Below, piece after piece: positions 44,207-52,120 of a DNA stretch of 64,000 nucleotides. The stretch comes from Verrucomicrobiota bacterium (lineage in GTDB: Bacteria > Verrucomicrobiota > Verrucomicrobiia > Opitutales > UBA953). The translations under genes were made by a program, and so were the position numbers. The notes under the pieces are model-generated. The model was not told where the DNA came from. It searched no databases and saw only the letters and a list, made by a program, of their open reading frames with translations. The stretch covers positions 1 through 64,000 of the forward strand of contig JAURFU010000004.1 of assembly GCA_030834165.1 (NCBI GenBank), read 5' to 3'. Each line of letters starts with the position of its first letter. Positions within the stretch are counted from its first letter, which is position 1.

Positions 44207-45304
44207 TCAGCGGACGGCGCCGCCGGCGAGCAGGGCGCGGACCGCGGCGTCCTCGGGGACGCTGTCGGACGTGCCGGCGGCGCCGATGCCGTCCTGCAGG
44301 ACGAAGCGCAGCTTGCCGCCGCGCACCTTCTTGTCGCGGCGCATCGCGGCGAGCATGGGCTCGAGCGGGAGCGGCGAGCGGAGGGCGGTCGGCAGGAGGT
44401 GCGCCTTCAGCGCGGCTTCGACCTGTTCGGCCTGGGCGGCGGTGCAGTGCCTGAGCTCGGCGGAAAGGCGCGCGGCCATCACCAGGCCGATCGCCACGGC
44501 CTCGCCGTGCAGGTAGGTGCCGTAGCCGGCGGTGGCCTCGATGGCGTGACCGAAGGTGTGGCCGAGGTTGAGGAGCGCGCGGCCGCCTTGGGCGCTGGTC
44601 TCGCGTTCGTCGCCGGCGACCACGGCCGCCTTGATCTCGACGCAGCGGCGGATGACGCGCGGGAGGAGCGCATGGTTCCAGTCGAGGGGGGCGTTCTGTT
44701 CGAGCAGGCCGAAGAGGTCGGCGTCGGCGATGATGCCGTGCTTGATCACCTCGGCCATGCCCGCGGCGAATTCACGCGGCGGCAGCGTGGCCAGCAGGTC
44801 GGTGTCGGCGTAGACCGCCGTGGGCTGGTGGAAGCTGCCGACGAGGTTCTTGCCGGCGGACAGGTTGATGCCCGTCTTGCCGCCGACCGAGCTGTCGACC
44901 ATCGCGAGCAGCGTGGTCGGGAGCTGATAGAAATCGACGCCGCGCTGGTAGGAAGCGGCCGCGAAGCCGGCGAGGTCGCCGACGACGCCGCCGCCGAGCG
45001 CGAAGACCGCGCCGTCGCGGGCCACGCCGTTGGCGGCGAGGAAATCCCAGACACGCGCGAGTTCGGCGGCGGACTTCGCCGTCTCGCCGTCGGAAGCGGT
45101 GGCGAGGACCGGCATCAGCCGCGCGAGTTCGGCCGCGAAGCCGGACTGCGCCGCGGCGACGCCGGGCGACGTGATCGCGACGCACTTCTGGCCGGAAGCC
45201 AGCCGGCGTTCGGCCGCGGCCAAGGCCTCGCGGCGCATCCCGGCCCCGATGCGGACGGGGTAGGAGCGCGAGCCTAGTTCGACGGTGACGGTCTCGGCCG
45301 ACAT
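44207..45304 (-). CDS. aroB: 3-dehydroquinate synthase
   Basis: The 365-residue enzyme makes 3-dehydroquinate from DAHP in the shikimate pathway, using NAD and a metal. Motifs include FALGGGVVGDLAGFAAASYQRG (split: FALGGGVVGDLAGF, AAASYQRG), TTLLAMVDSSVGGKTGINL (as TTLLAMVDSSVGG and KTGINL), the metal ligands GMAEVIKHGII and the C-terminal NLGHTFGHAIE. It is on the minus strand just downstream of ftsY (43-base gap), so it may be the last gene of the ribBA-ribH-nusB-ftsY-aroB run. Confidence 0.95.
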   Translation of the reverse strand: MSAETVTVELGSRSYPVRIGAGMRREALAAAERRLASGQKCVAITSPGVAAAQSGFAAELARLMPVLATASDGETAKSAAELARVWDFLAANGVARDGAVFALGGGVVGDLAGFAAASYQRGVDFYQLPTTLLAMVDSSVGGKTGINLSAGKNLVGSFHQPTAVYADTDLLATLPPREFAAGMAEVIKHGIIADADLFGLLEQNAPLDWNHALLPRVIRRCVEIKAAVVAGDERETSAQGGRALLNLGHTFGHAIEATAGYGTYLHGEAVAIGLVMAARLSAELRHCTAAQAEQVEAALKAHLLPTALRSPLPLEPMLAAMRRDKKVRGGKLRFVLQDGIGAAGTSDSVPEDAAVRALLAGGAVR

Positions 45305-45346
45305 GGGTTCACGCTGGGGCGAGGCGCCCTCGCTGGCAAGACAACC

Positions 45347-46249
45347 TCACTCCGGCAGGCCGACGATCGAACGGGCGTAGGCCCGCGCGTCGAAGGGCTG
45401 GAGGTCAGCCGGCTGTTCGCCGACGCCGATGAAGCGGACCGGCACGCCGAGTTCGCGGACCACGGCGACGAGCGCGCCGCCGCGGGCGGTGCCGTCGAGC
45501 TTGGTCACGATGAGGCCGGTGAGGCCGACGGCTTCATGGAAGATGCGCGCCTGTTCGATGGAGTTCGCGCCGAGCGAGCCGTCGAGGACGAGCCACTTCT
45601 CGTGCGGGGCGCCGGCGTGGGCCTTGGTCGTCACGCGCACGACCTTGCGGAGTTCCTCCAGCAGGTGCGCCTTGGTGTGCAGGCGCCCGGCGGTGTCGAG
45701 GATCACGAGGTCGGCGCCGCGCGCCACGCCCGCCTTGACGGCGTCGAACGCGACCGCCGCGGGATCGGCGCCGGCGGCGGCGCCGACGACTTCGACGCCG
45801 AGCCGGTCCGCCCAGGCGGAAAGTTGTTCGCCGGCCGCCGCGCGGAACGTGTCGCATGCGCCGAGCAGGCAGGACCGGCCCTCCTGGCGCCAGCGCCAGG
45901 CGAGCTTGGCCGCGGTCGTCGTCTTGCCGGCGCCGTTGACGCCGAGGAGCATGATGACGTGCGGCTTCGAGAGGGTGCTCGCCGGCGCGGCCTCGCCCCC
46001 CAGCGCGCGGACGATGCTTTCGGCCGCGGCTTCGGCGGGCGAGGTCTTGCGCAGGGCGGCGTCGGTCTTCCAGGCGGCGCGCGCCGCTTCGACCACCTCA
46101 TCGGCGGTGGCCGGGCCGAAGTCGCCCGCGATCAGGCGCTCACGCAGCTCTTCGGCGGCCGCGGCGTCCATCGGACGCGCCAGCAGGTTGGCCACGGCCT
46201 CGGCCGTGCGGCTCAGGCCCGCCTTCAGTCGCTCGAAGAAGCCCGCCAT
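45347..46249 (-). CDS. ftsY: Signal recognition particle receptor FtsY
   Basis: The 300-residue GTPase is the membrane receptor for the signal recognition particle. Its N domain (about 1-90) lacks the long acidic A domain of Escherichia coli FtsY. The G1 motif is GVNGAGKTTT (103-112), followed by CDTFRAAAGEQL, the DTAGRLHTK region and TKLDGTARGG. It starts four bases after the nusB-type gene and is co-transcribed with it. The short form is usual in many phyla. Confidence 0.95.
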   Translation of the reverse strand: MAGFFERLKAGLSRTAEAVANLLARPMDAAAAEELRERLIAGDFGPATADEVVEAARAAWKTDAALRKTSPAEAAAESIVRALGGEAAPASTLSKPHVIMLLGVNGAGKTTTAAKLAWRWRQEGRSCLLGACDTFRAAAGEQLSAWADRLGVEVVGAAAGADPAAVAFDAVKAGVARGADLVILDTAGRLHTKAHLLEELRKVVRVTTKAHAGAPHEKWLVLDGSLGANSIEQARIFHEAVGLTGLIVTKLDGTARGGALVAVVRELGVPVRFIGVGEQPADLQPFDARAYARSIVGLPE

Positions 46250-46252
46250 GGC

Positions 46253-47035
46253 TCAGCCGCCCTCGGCCTTGCGCGGGTCGCGCCCCAGTTCTTCCTTGTA
46301 GCTGTCGAGGATGCCGTTGACGAAACGCTTGGACTCCTCGGTCGAGAACTCCTTGGCGATGTCGACGGCCTCGTTGATGCTCACGACCGGCGGGATGTCC
46401 GTCCGGCGCATGAGTTCGAAGACGGCCACGCGCAGGATGGCGAGGTCGACGCGCGCGATGCGGCCGAAGGCCCAGTTCTTGGCGTACTTGCCGATGACCT
46501 CGTCGATGAGGGCGAGGTCCCGGATGACGCCTTGGATGAGTTCCTCGGCGAAGGCGTAATACTCGCGGGGCTGCGGGCGCTCGGAGAAGAAGTCGAAGAG
46601 GCCCGTGACCATGTCGGGGTGGCGTTGGAGCTCCCAGGAGCAGAGGAACTGCATGGCCGCGACGCGGCTGTCATGGCGACGGTTGCGTTTGGCGGGCGGC
46701 GCGGCGGGGTCGGCCGCGGCGGGTTCGTCCGGGGCGACGATGGCGATCTCGACGCCGGCGGGCACGTTATGGCGGCGGAACGCGTCGACGGTCTTCTGGT
46801 TGGAGCCGATGATCTCGATGAGGCGGCGGTGGCTGCGGATCTCCTCGCGGAGGGCCGTGCGCGGTTCCTCGACCTGCGAGGGGAGCGGGAAGGGCCCCGA
46901 GATGCGGGCGCCGGAGCCGGCGACGCTGGCGATGATGTCGGCCGCGGTCTGGTCCGCCATGCGGTAGTCGACGCCTTTGATCCGGATGCGGATCTTGGCG
47001 CGCGCGGAGGCGGAAACAGGCGAGTCGTTGTCCAT
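46253..47035 (-). CDS. nusB: NusB transcription antitermination factor with an N-terminal S10/NusE-like domain (fusion)
   Basis: The 260-residue protein is twice the usual NusB length. Residues 120-249 are a clear NusB (DSRVAAMQFLCSWELQ, LAILRVAVFELMRRTDIP, SINEAVDIAKEF, KRFVNGILD). Residues 13-101 match ribosomal protein S10 (NusE) from end to end: KIRIRIKGVDYRMADQT, GARISGPFPLP, IRSHRRLIEII and KTVDAFRRHNVPAGVEIAI. The S10 loop between PLP and IRxHxRL is 13 residues here, against 23 in E. coli S10, and the FTVLxSPH part is lost. A Pro/Ala linker (102-119) joins the halves. NusB and NusE normally pair on boxA RNA, so this is a single-chain version. It is encoded in the classic ribBA-ribH-nusB order. 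Confidence 0.92.
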   Translation of the reverse strand: MDNDSPVSASARAKIRIRIKGVDYRMADQTAADIIASVAGSGARISGPFPLPSQVEEPRTALREEIRSHRRLIEIIGSNQKTVDAFRRHNVPAGVEIAIVAPDEPAAADPAAPPAKRNRRHDSRVAAMQFLCSWELQRHPDMVTGLFDFFSERPQPREYYAFAEELIQGVIRDLALIDEVIGKYAKNWAFGRIARVDLAILRVAVFELMRRTDIPPVVSINEAVDIAKEFSTEESKRFVNGILDSYKEELGRDPRKAEGG

Positions 47036-47038
47036 CGT

Positions 47039-47575
47039 TCAGTTCTGGGCGAAGGGTTCCTGGCCGCCGCGCTTGCGTTCCTCGTCCTCGACCTGGTCGA
47101 GGCGGGCGCCGAGCGTGACGCGGTGACGGGCCATGGTGAGGGCGGCGTGGGCGAACTCCGTGCCGCGGTCCAGCGAACCCTGGCAGCGGGCGACGGCCTG
47201 CTCGCGGGTGTTCGTCACGACGATGCCGTTGATCATCGGGACTTCGGAGCGGATGGCCGCGTCCTGGAGGGCCTGGGCCGTCGAGTGCGCGATGATCTCG
47301 TGGTGCGGGGTGTCGCCGGCGACGACGACGCCGAGGGCGATGACGCAGTCATAATCACCGGTCATGGCCGACATGTAGGCGGCGTAAGGGATCTCGCCGG
47401 AGCCGGGGACGGCGACTTCGACGATCGAGGCGGCGGGCACGCCGGCGGCGCGCAGGCCTTTGATGGCGTTCTTCTTCAGGGCCTGGACCAGCTCGCCATT
47501 GTAACCCGCGGCCACGAGGGCGAAGCGGAGTTCGGCGCCATCGATGGCGTCAGGGGTGGGCTTGTCGAGGCTCAT
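47039..47575 (-). CDS. ribH: 6,7-dimethyl-8-ribityllumazine synthase
   Basis: The ATG at 47575 gives a 178-residue protein. An upstream start at 47623 would add 16 residues unlike the family. The motifs FALVAAGYNGELVQAL, EVAVPGSGEIPYAA, CVIALGVVVAGDTPHHEII and INGIVVTNTREQA (N-terminal and substrate-binding regions) are typical of lumazine synthase, the penultimate riboflavin step. The catalytic His is in GDTPHHE. It is followed three bases later by the nusB fusion. Confidence 0.93.
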   Translation of the reverse strand: MSLDKPTPDAIDGAELRFALVAAGYNGELVQALKKNAIKGLRAAGVPAASIVEVAVPGSGEIPYAAYMSAMTGDYDCVIALGVVVAGDTPHHEIIAHSTAQALQDAAIRSEVPMINGIVVTNTREQAVARCQGSLDRGTEFAHAALTMARHRVTLGARLDQVEDEERKRGGQEPFAQN

Positions 47576-47644
47576 GGCGGAAGAACGGACGTCCGATGGA
47601 GTCGCTTCGGACCAAGCCTGCAAGCGGAAACAACCGTCCGCTTC

Positions 47645-48721
47645 TCAGAAGGGCACCTGTTCGACGATCTCCAGACCGTAACCGCCGAGGCCAACGACCT
47701 TGCGCGGGTTGTTCGTGATGAGACGGATGCGGCGGAGGCCGAGGTGCGAAAGGATCTGGGCGCCGATGCCGTAGTCGCGCGCGTCCATCTTGCCGAGGCG
47801 CACGCCGTCCTGGTCGGCCTGCATGCCCCCGAAGGGCTGGGCGACGTGGACGATGACGCCGTGGCCGGCCTTGGCGACGGCTTCGAAACTGGAGGCGAGC
47901 GAGGCGCCCGCGCCGAAGGCGCTGCCCTTGAAGAGGTCGCCAAGCATGTTCTCGCGCTGGACGCGGACGAGCGTGGGCGTCTCGTCCGGCCGGCCGAGGG
48001 TGAAGACGAGGTGCTGACGTCCGTCCGGCAGCGAACGGTAGACGCGGAGCGTGAACTCGCCCCAGGCTGATTTGAAGGGGCTTTCGGCGACGGGCTCGAC
48101 GAGACGTTCGCGGCGGTGGCGGAACTCGATGAGCTGCGCGATGGAGATCATGTGCAGGCCGAACTTCCGCTTGAGTTCGACGAGCTCCGGCAGGCGGGCC
48201 ATCGAGCCGTCTTCGTTCAGGATCTCGCAGATGACGCCGCTGGGGTGCAGGCCGGCGAGCGACGCGAGGTCGACCGCGGCTTCGGTGTGACCGGCGCGCT
48301 GGAGCACGCCGCCCGGACGGGCGAGGAGCGGGAAGATGTGACCGGGCTGCACGAGCGCCTCGGGTTTGGCCTGCGGGTCGGCGAGGATCGCGATGGTCTT
48401 CGCGCGGTCGTAGGCGGAGATGCCGGTGGAGATCCCTTCGGCGGCGTCGACGGACACCGCGAAGGCGGTGCGCTGCGACTCGCGGTTCTCGGGCACCATC
48501 TGGGAGATGCCCAGTCGGCGCAGCTGATGCTCGACGGTCGGGACGCAGATGAGTCCGCGCGCATGGCGGATCATCATGTTGACCGTCTCCGGCGTGGCCT
48601 TGGAGGCCGCCATGACGAGGTCACCCTCGTTCTCGCGGTTCTCGTCGTCGGTCACGATGACGAGCTTCCCGGCGGCGATGTCCGCCAGGGCTTCCTCGAT
48701 GGTGTCGAAGGGCTCGTTCAT
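47645..48721 (-). CDS. ribB: RibBA-type protein: active DHBP synthase domain with a degenerate GTP cyclohydrolase II domain
   Basis: The 358-residue protein has an N-terminal RibB domain (1-200) with DDENRENEGDLVMAA, IRHARGLICV and PGHIFPLLARPGGVLQRAGHTEAAVDL (as PGHIFPLLARPGG and RAGHTEAAVDL), which makes the 4-carbon riboflavin precursor. The C-terminal half (205-358) has the RibA fold with YGIGAQILSHLGL and RLITNNPRKVVGL, but no cysteine after C165, so the three zinc cysteines of SECLTGD...RCDCG are gone. It is likely inactive as a GTP cyclohydrolase II. A RibA must be encoded elsewhere. It heads the ribBA-ribH-nusB-ftsY-aroB run. Confidence 0.9.
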   Translation of the reverse strand: MNEPFDTIEEALADIAAGKLVIVTDDENRENEGDLVMAASKATPETVNMMIRHARGLICVPTVEHQLRRLGISQMVPENRESQRTAFAVSVDAAEGISTGISAYDRAKTIAILADPQAKPEALVQPGHIFPLLARPGGVLQRAGHTEAAVDLASLAGLHPSGVICEILNEDGSMARLPELVELKRKFGLHMISIAQLIEFRHRRERLVEPVAESPFKSAWGEFTLRVYRSLPDGRQHLVFTLGRPDETPTLVRVQRENMLGDLFKGSAFGAGASLASSFEAVAKAGHGVIVHVAQPFGGMQADQDGVRLGKMDARDYGIGAQILSHLGLRRIRLITNNPRKVVGLGGYGLEIVEQVPF

Positions 48722-48725
48722 GAAA

Positions 48726-48758
48726 GTGGGAGGTTCGAACTTGGTCGTAACCTCCCAT
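48726..48758 (-). promoter_or_regulatory. Hairpin in the leader of ribBA
   Basis: GGGAGGTT (48728-48735) and AACCTCCC (48749-48756) form an 8-bp perfect stem, extendable by one A-T and one G-U pair, with a 13-base loop. The stem ends five bases before the ribBA start codon. It could affect initiation. It shows none of the conserved elements of an FMN riboswitch, and there is no U run for an intrinsic terminator. Confidence 0.45.
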
Positions 48759-48807
48759 GGTGCAAGCGGGGAGATGGGTCCCCGCCGGTGAAAAAGAGCC
48801 GGATGGC

Positions 48808-49557
48808 TTATTTGGCGGCCTTAGCCTTGCCCTTGCCTTTGGCGGCACCCTTGCCCTTGGCGGCGGGCGCGGCGGGCTTCGGCGCGGCGGCCATGGCTTC
48901 GGCGATCTGCGCGCTGGCTTCCTTCCAGGAGGCCTTGGGCTCGGCCTTGGCGCTCCAGATCACGAGATTACGGAAAGTGGCCGACTGTCCGCCGCAGGTG
49001 AAGCCCGGGTTGGCTTTCTCGGCCTTGAAGAGTTCGTCGCGCCCGAAACCGCTGATCTTGCCGTCGATCGTCGCGACCATCGTGTCGCCGACCATCTCCA
49101 GCACGACGCGGTGCCAGCTGCCGGCTTCGAACGCCTGCGCCTGGTTCAGGAAGATCACGGACTTGTCGGGGCCGTCGTGGTCATGGTCGTCCTTCTGGAT
49201 GCGCAGGGAGGTCGGCGTGATGAGCACGCGGGCGACGTGTTCCTTGGCGTCATTGATGCTCAGCGAGACGGACTTGGCGCCATCGAGGCGGAAATCGAAG
49301 GCGGCGACGAAGTCCTGGAGCTTCGTGTTCACGCGGCCGGCGGCGCCATGCATGTCGGCAGGGAGTTCTTCGACGCGGATGCCGTCGGCGGTTCGCTCCC
49401 ACTTGCCTTTGGCGATCTTCCACTGGGCGGCGGTCGCTTCCTTGGTAAGGGCGTCGGCGACGAGCTCCTTGTCCGGCTGCGCGAGCAGGGTGGCCGGGGC
49501 TTCGGCGGCGCTGAGCGGGGAGAGGAAGGCAAGCAGGGCGAGGAGGCGGAGCGACAT
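48808..49557 (-). CDS. Secreted DUF1080-like protein with a basic C-terminal tail
   Basis: The 249-residue protein has a signal peptide (about 1-18) and a jelly-roll-like domain (about 40-200) with FDFRLDGAKSVSLSIND, HRVVLEMVGDTMVATIDGK (split: HRVVLEMVGD, TMVATIDGK) and a C-terminal strand TFRNLVIWSA. This is the pattern of DUF1080/LamG-type sugar-binding proteins that are numerous in Verrucomicrobiota and Planctomycetota. After residue 215 comes an Ala/Pro/Lys tail with repeated KGK units. It lies downstream of another secreted protein gene, 49 bases away. Function unknown, probably binding or cleaving glycans. Confidence 0.75.
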   Translation of the reverse strand: MSLRLLALLAFLSPLSAAEAPATLLAQPDKELVADALTKEATAAQWKIAKGKWERTADGIRVEELPADMHGAAGRVNTKLQDFVAAFDFRLDGAKSVSLSINDAKEHVARVLITPTSLRIQKDDHDHDGPDKSVIFLNQAQAFEAGSWHRVVLEMVGDTMVATIDGKISGFGRDELFKAEKANPGFTCGGQSATFRNLVIWSAKAEPKASWKEASAQIAEAMAAAPKPAAPAAKGKGAAKGKGKAKAAK

Positions 49558-49606
49558 GGGAGGAGGGGTGTGAGGATATAACCGCGGAAACGGACGAGGG
49601 TTCCGA

Positions 49607-52084
49607 TTATTCGTAGGTCAGCTGCGCAGAAAGGACGGCGTCCTGGGCGCTCACCATGCGGACCCAGTAGGCGTTGATCCATTCGGGGATGGCATGCTCG
49701 ACCGGCGAGCCGGGCGTGACCGTGAAGTCTTGGTAGTCCGAGAAGCGCCCGTCGCCCGCGACGTCGAGCTGGACGGTGACCCGCACCGGTTCGCGGCCAT
49801 GGTTGGTCAGGGTGAGGCTCTTCTTGTCGTAGCCGGTCATGAGATAAGGATCGGAGGGAGCGCCCTTCTGGACGGCGGTGTTCGCCCAAGGGCCGCCATG
49901 GCCGCGCGGCTTGCCCAGCTTCCACAGGTCATCGGCGGCGCCGACCCACACGGCGGCCTTGCCGTCGTCGGAGCGGATGACGTGGCGATCGTCCTTGGCG
50001 GCTTCGGGCGAGACGCCGCTGAGCACGAGCAGTCCGCGGTAGGAGCAGTAGTCATGCACGGCGGCGTCGCTCGTGGCGATCGGACGCATGCGGATGGCAC
50101 CCTTGGCGTTGAGCGCCGGGAGTTCGTAGAAGGTGCCGTGCGCCTGGAGCATGTCGCGCTCCGTGCAGACTTCGCGGGCCTTGCGCAACGCCGAGCGGCC
50201 GAGCAGGCCGTCGTGCGCCGCGGAGGGCGAACGCGGCAGGCGCCAGCGGACGCCGCTCTCCTCGAAGATGACCGAGGCCGCGTCGGCGGTGACGATGCCC
50301 TGCGGGATGGCCGTGTTCTTGCGGACGAAGTCGGCGGCTTTCTGGTCGGCCATCTTCGTCAGCTTGAGGTCGGCGGAGAGCTCATAGGCTTCGCCGACCG
50401 AGGTCTGGTCGGTCGTGAGGGTCGCGGCGAGCACGGAGAGCGTGCGGAGGTTCGCTCCGCGCGTCAGCAGGAACGCGCCTTGCGAGGTGGCGTCGCCGGC
50501 CTTGCTGAGTCCTTTGAAGAGTCCGTCGCGCTCGACGCCGCGCTTGTCCTCGGCGGCGTATTGGAAGGTGACGCTCGCCTTGGCGACGTCGCGGTCGGCT
50601 TTCGCGCGGATCCAAGCGCCGGTGACGGTGGCGGGAATTTCGACCCACTGCGTGGCTTCGTCAGCCTTGAGCGCGACTTCGCGCCAGGTCTTCCACCGGC
50701 CGTCGCCGAGGGCGTCGATCTCCAGCGTGAAGGTCGTGGCCGTCGAACCGTCGTGCTGCACCAGCACCGCACGCTTGGCGAAACCGGCGAGGAGGAAAGG
50801 GTCTGAGGCCTCTCCGGCTTTCACGGGTTCATCGACCCAGACGCTGCCGCGGCCGATCGCCGGGCCGAGCTTGTCCGGGGTGTCGAGCGACGTGAACCAG
50901 AGGTTGGACTGCGACTGGCCGGGGCCGGCGAGGGCGCCTTTGGCGGGCCGCTTGTTGAGGAACTCGGACTTGGCGGTGTCGTCACAGCCGAAGACGAGGC
51001 GACCCTGCCAGGGCGTGAAGTCGCCGATGACCTTGAGGTAGGCGGAGCGCGGCGCGATGCCGGCGGACTGCTTGGATGAGAAGTTCGCGGGGAACTTCCA
51101 GAAGAGCCCGTGCATGGTCATCAGGCGCGAGCCTTCTTCGCCGATGTCGCGGATGCGCGGCCATTCGGTGTTCCAGCCGTGCGCGCCGTCGTAGGAGTGG
51201 CTGCCTTTGGGCAGGCGGTAGCTCGTCCACCTGCCGTCCTCCATCACCATGAGGATGACCGAGCGGAAATCCCAGCCGACGGTCCAGATCGGATCCTTGG
51301 CCGGGTCGGCGTTGCCGGTCAGGCCGCCGGGTCCGGTGACTTCGGTGAACTGGTTGCGGCGGATGAGCGTCCAGTTGCCTTCGCCGTTGAAGGAGCCGAG
51401 CGCGCCGCTCGTGATCGTCGGGTCGACGAGCGCCTGGGCGCTCTGCTCGCCGTTGTTCGCGATGATGACCTGGCCTTGGCCGGAGTAGAGTCCCTTGCCG
51501 TGGTAGCCGGGCAGCGTCGACGTGATCGTCGCGGGGCTGGCTTCGGCGGTCTGGCCGGGCTTGGGCTTGTTCTTGATCTCCTTGATCAGGCCTTTGACCG
51601 CGAGGGTGCGGACGTCCACTTCGTAGAGGCCGTCTTCCATCGTGGCGAAGTAGACCTTGTTGGCCGGGTCCGTGAGGTGGCGGGCGTTGCCGGTGTGGCG
51701 GCCGGGCATGAGCTTCGGCGGGACGACGCGCACCTCGCGGTCGGCGCCGATGAAGTAAGGCCCGATGATCAGCTGGTTCGATTCCTTGTGGATCATGCGG
51801 TTCGCGGGCGTGCCGCCGACGCTTTCCGGGCGGACGATCTGCCGCAGGTCCGGCGTGAACTCGTACAGCTTGTCGCTCGAGCCGTAAGGCAGGTGCGGGC
51901 CGTAGGTGATGACCCACAGGCGGTCGGCCCAAGGCACGACGGCGCCGGTGCCGCATTCGCCTTCGTTGTTGAAGTAGGCGAGCTCGGGGTAGATGCCGGA
52001 CCATTCCTGCGGCGCGGCGGTGCTGAGGGACGTGGACGCGGCCAACGCGAGCGCGGCGAACGTGCGGAACGAGAACGGGTTCAT
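49607..52084 (-). CDS. Large secreted protein of unknown function, propeller-like
   Basis: The 825-residue protein starts with a signal peptide (about 1-24, ending STAAPQ). The first 350 residues contain short strand-turn repeats (for example LWVITYGPHLPYGSSDKLYEF and VYFATMEDGLYEVDVRTL, each split within the repeat) that suggest a beta-propeller. Later segments alternate strand-rich modules with TFTLEIDALGDGRWKTW and VTVQLDVAGDGRFSDY, which are two copies of a similar beta-sandwich unit at about 440-480 and 740-790. No catalytic motif is recognised. It lies next to the DUF1080-like gene, which suggests a shared envelope or carbohydrate role. Confidence 0.7.
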   Translation of the reverse strand: MNPFSFRTFAALALAASTSLSTAAPQEWSGIYPELAYFNNEGECGTGAVVPWADRLWVITYGPHLPYGSSDKLYEFTPDLRQIVRPESVGGTPANRMIHKESNQLIIGPYFIGADREVRVVPPKLMPGRHTGNARHLTDPANKVYFATMEDGLYEVDVRTLAVKGLIKEIKNKPKPGQTAEASPATITSTLPGYHGKGLYSGQGQVIIANNGEQSAQALVDPTITSGALGSFNGEGNWTLIRRNQFTEVTGPGGLTGNADPAKDPIWTVGWDFRSVILMVMEDGRWTSYRLPKGSHSYDGAHGWNTEWPRIRDIGEEGSRLMTMHGLFWKFPANFSSKQSAGIAPRSAYLKVIGDFTPWQGRLVFGCDDTAKSEFLNKRPAKGALAGPGQSQSNLWFTSLDTPDKLGPAIGRGSVWVDEPVKAGEASDPFLLAGFAKRAVLVQHDGSTATTFTLEIDALGDGRWKTWREVALKADEATQWVEIPATVTGAWIRAKADRDVAKASVTFQYAAEDKRGVERDGLFKGLSKAGDATSQGAFLLTRGANLRTLSVLAATLTTDQTSVGEAYELSADLKLTKMADQKAADFVRKNTAIPQGIVTADAASVIFEESGVRWRLPRSPSAAHDGLLGRSALRKAREVCTERDMLQAHGTFYELPALNAKGAIRMRPIATSDAAVHDYCSYRGLLVLSGVSPEAAKDDRHVIRSDDGKAAVWVGAADDLWKLGKPRGHGGPWANTAVQKGAPSDPYLMTGYDKKSLTLTNHGREPVRVTVQLDVAGDGRFSDYQDFTVTPGSPVEHAIPEWINAYWVRMVSAQDAVLSAQLTYE

Positions 52085-52120
52085 GAGCGGACTTTTTCCG
52101 CCTGCGCACGGCTGGCAAGG

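Noticed and set aside
46253-47035. Frameshift or assembly error joining two genes as the cause of the NusE-NusB fusion
   Set aside because: One uninterrupted frame covers both domains with an ordinary Pro/Ala linker, and rpsJ is not normally next to nusB, so an accidental join is unlikely. Resequencing would settle it.
48722-48807. FMN riboswitch before ribBA
   Set aside because: The gap is only 86 bases and lacks the conserved FMN-element segments; only a simple hairpin is present.
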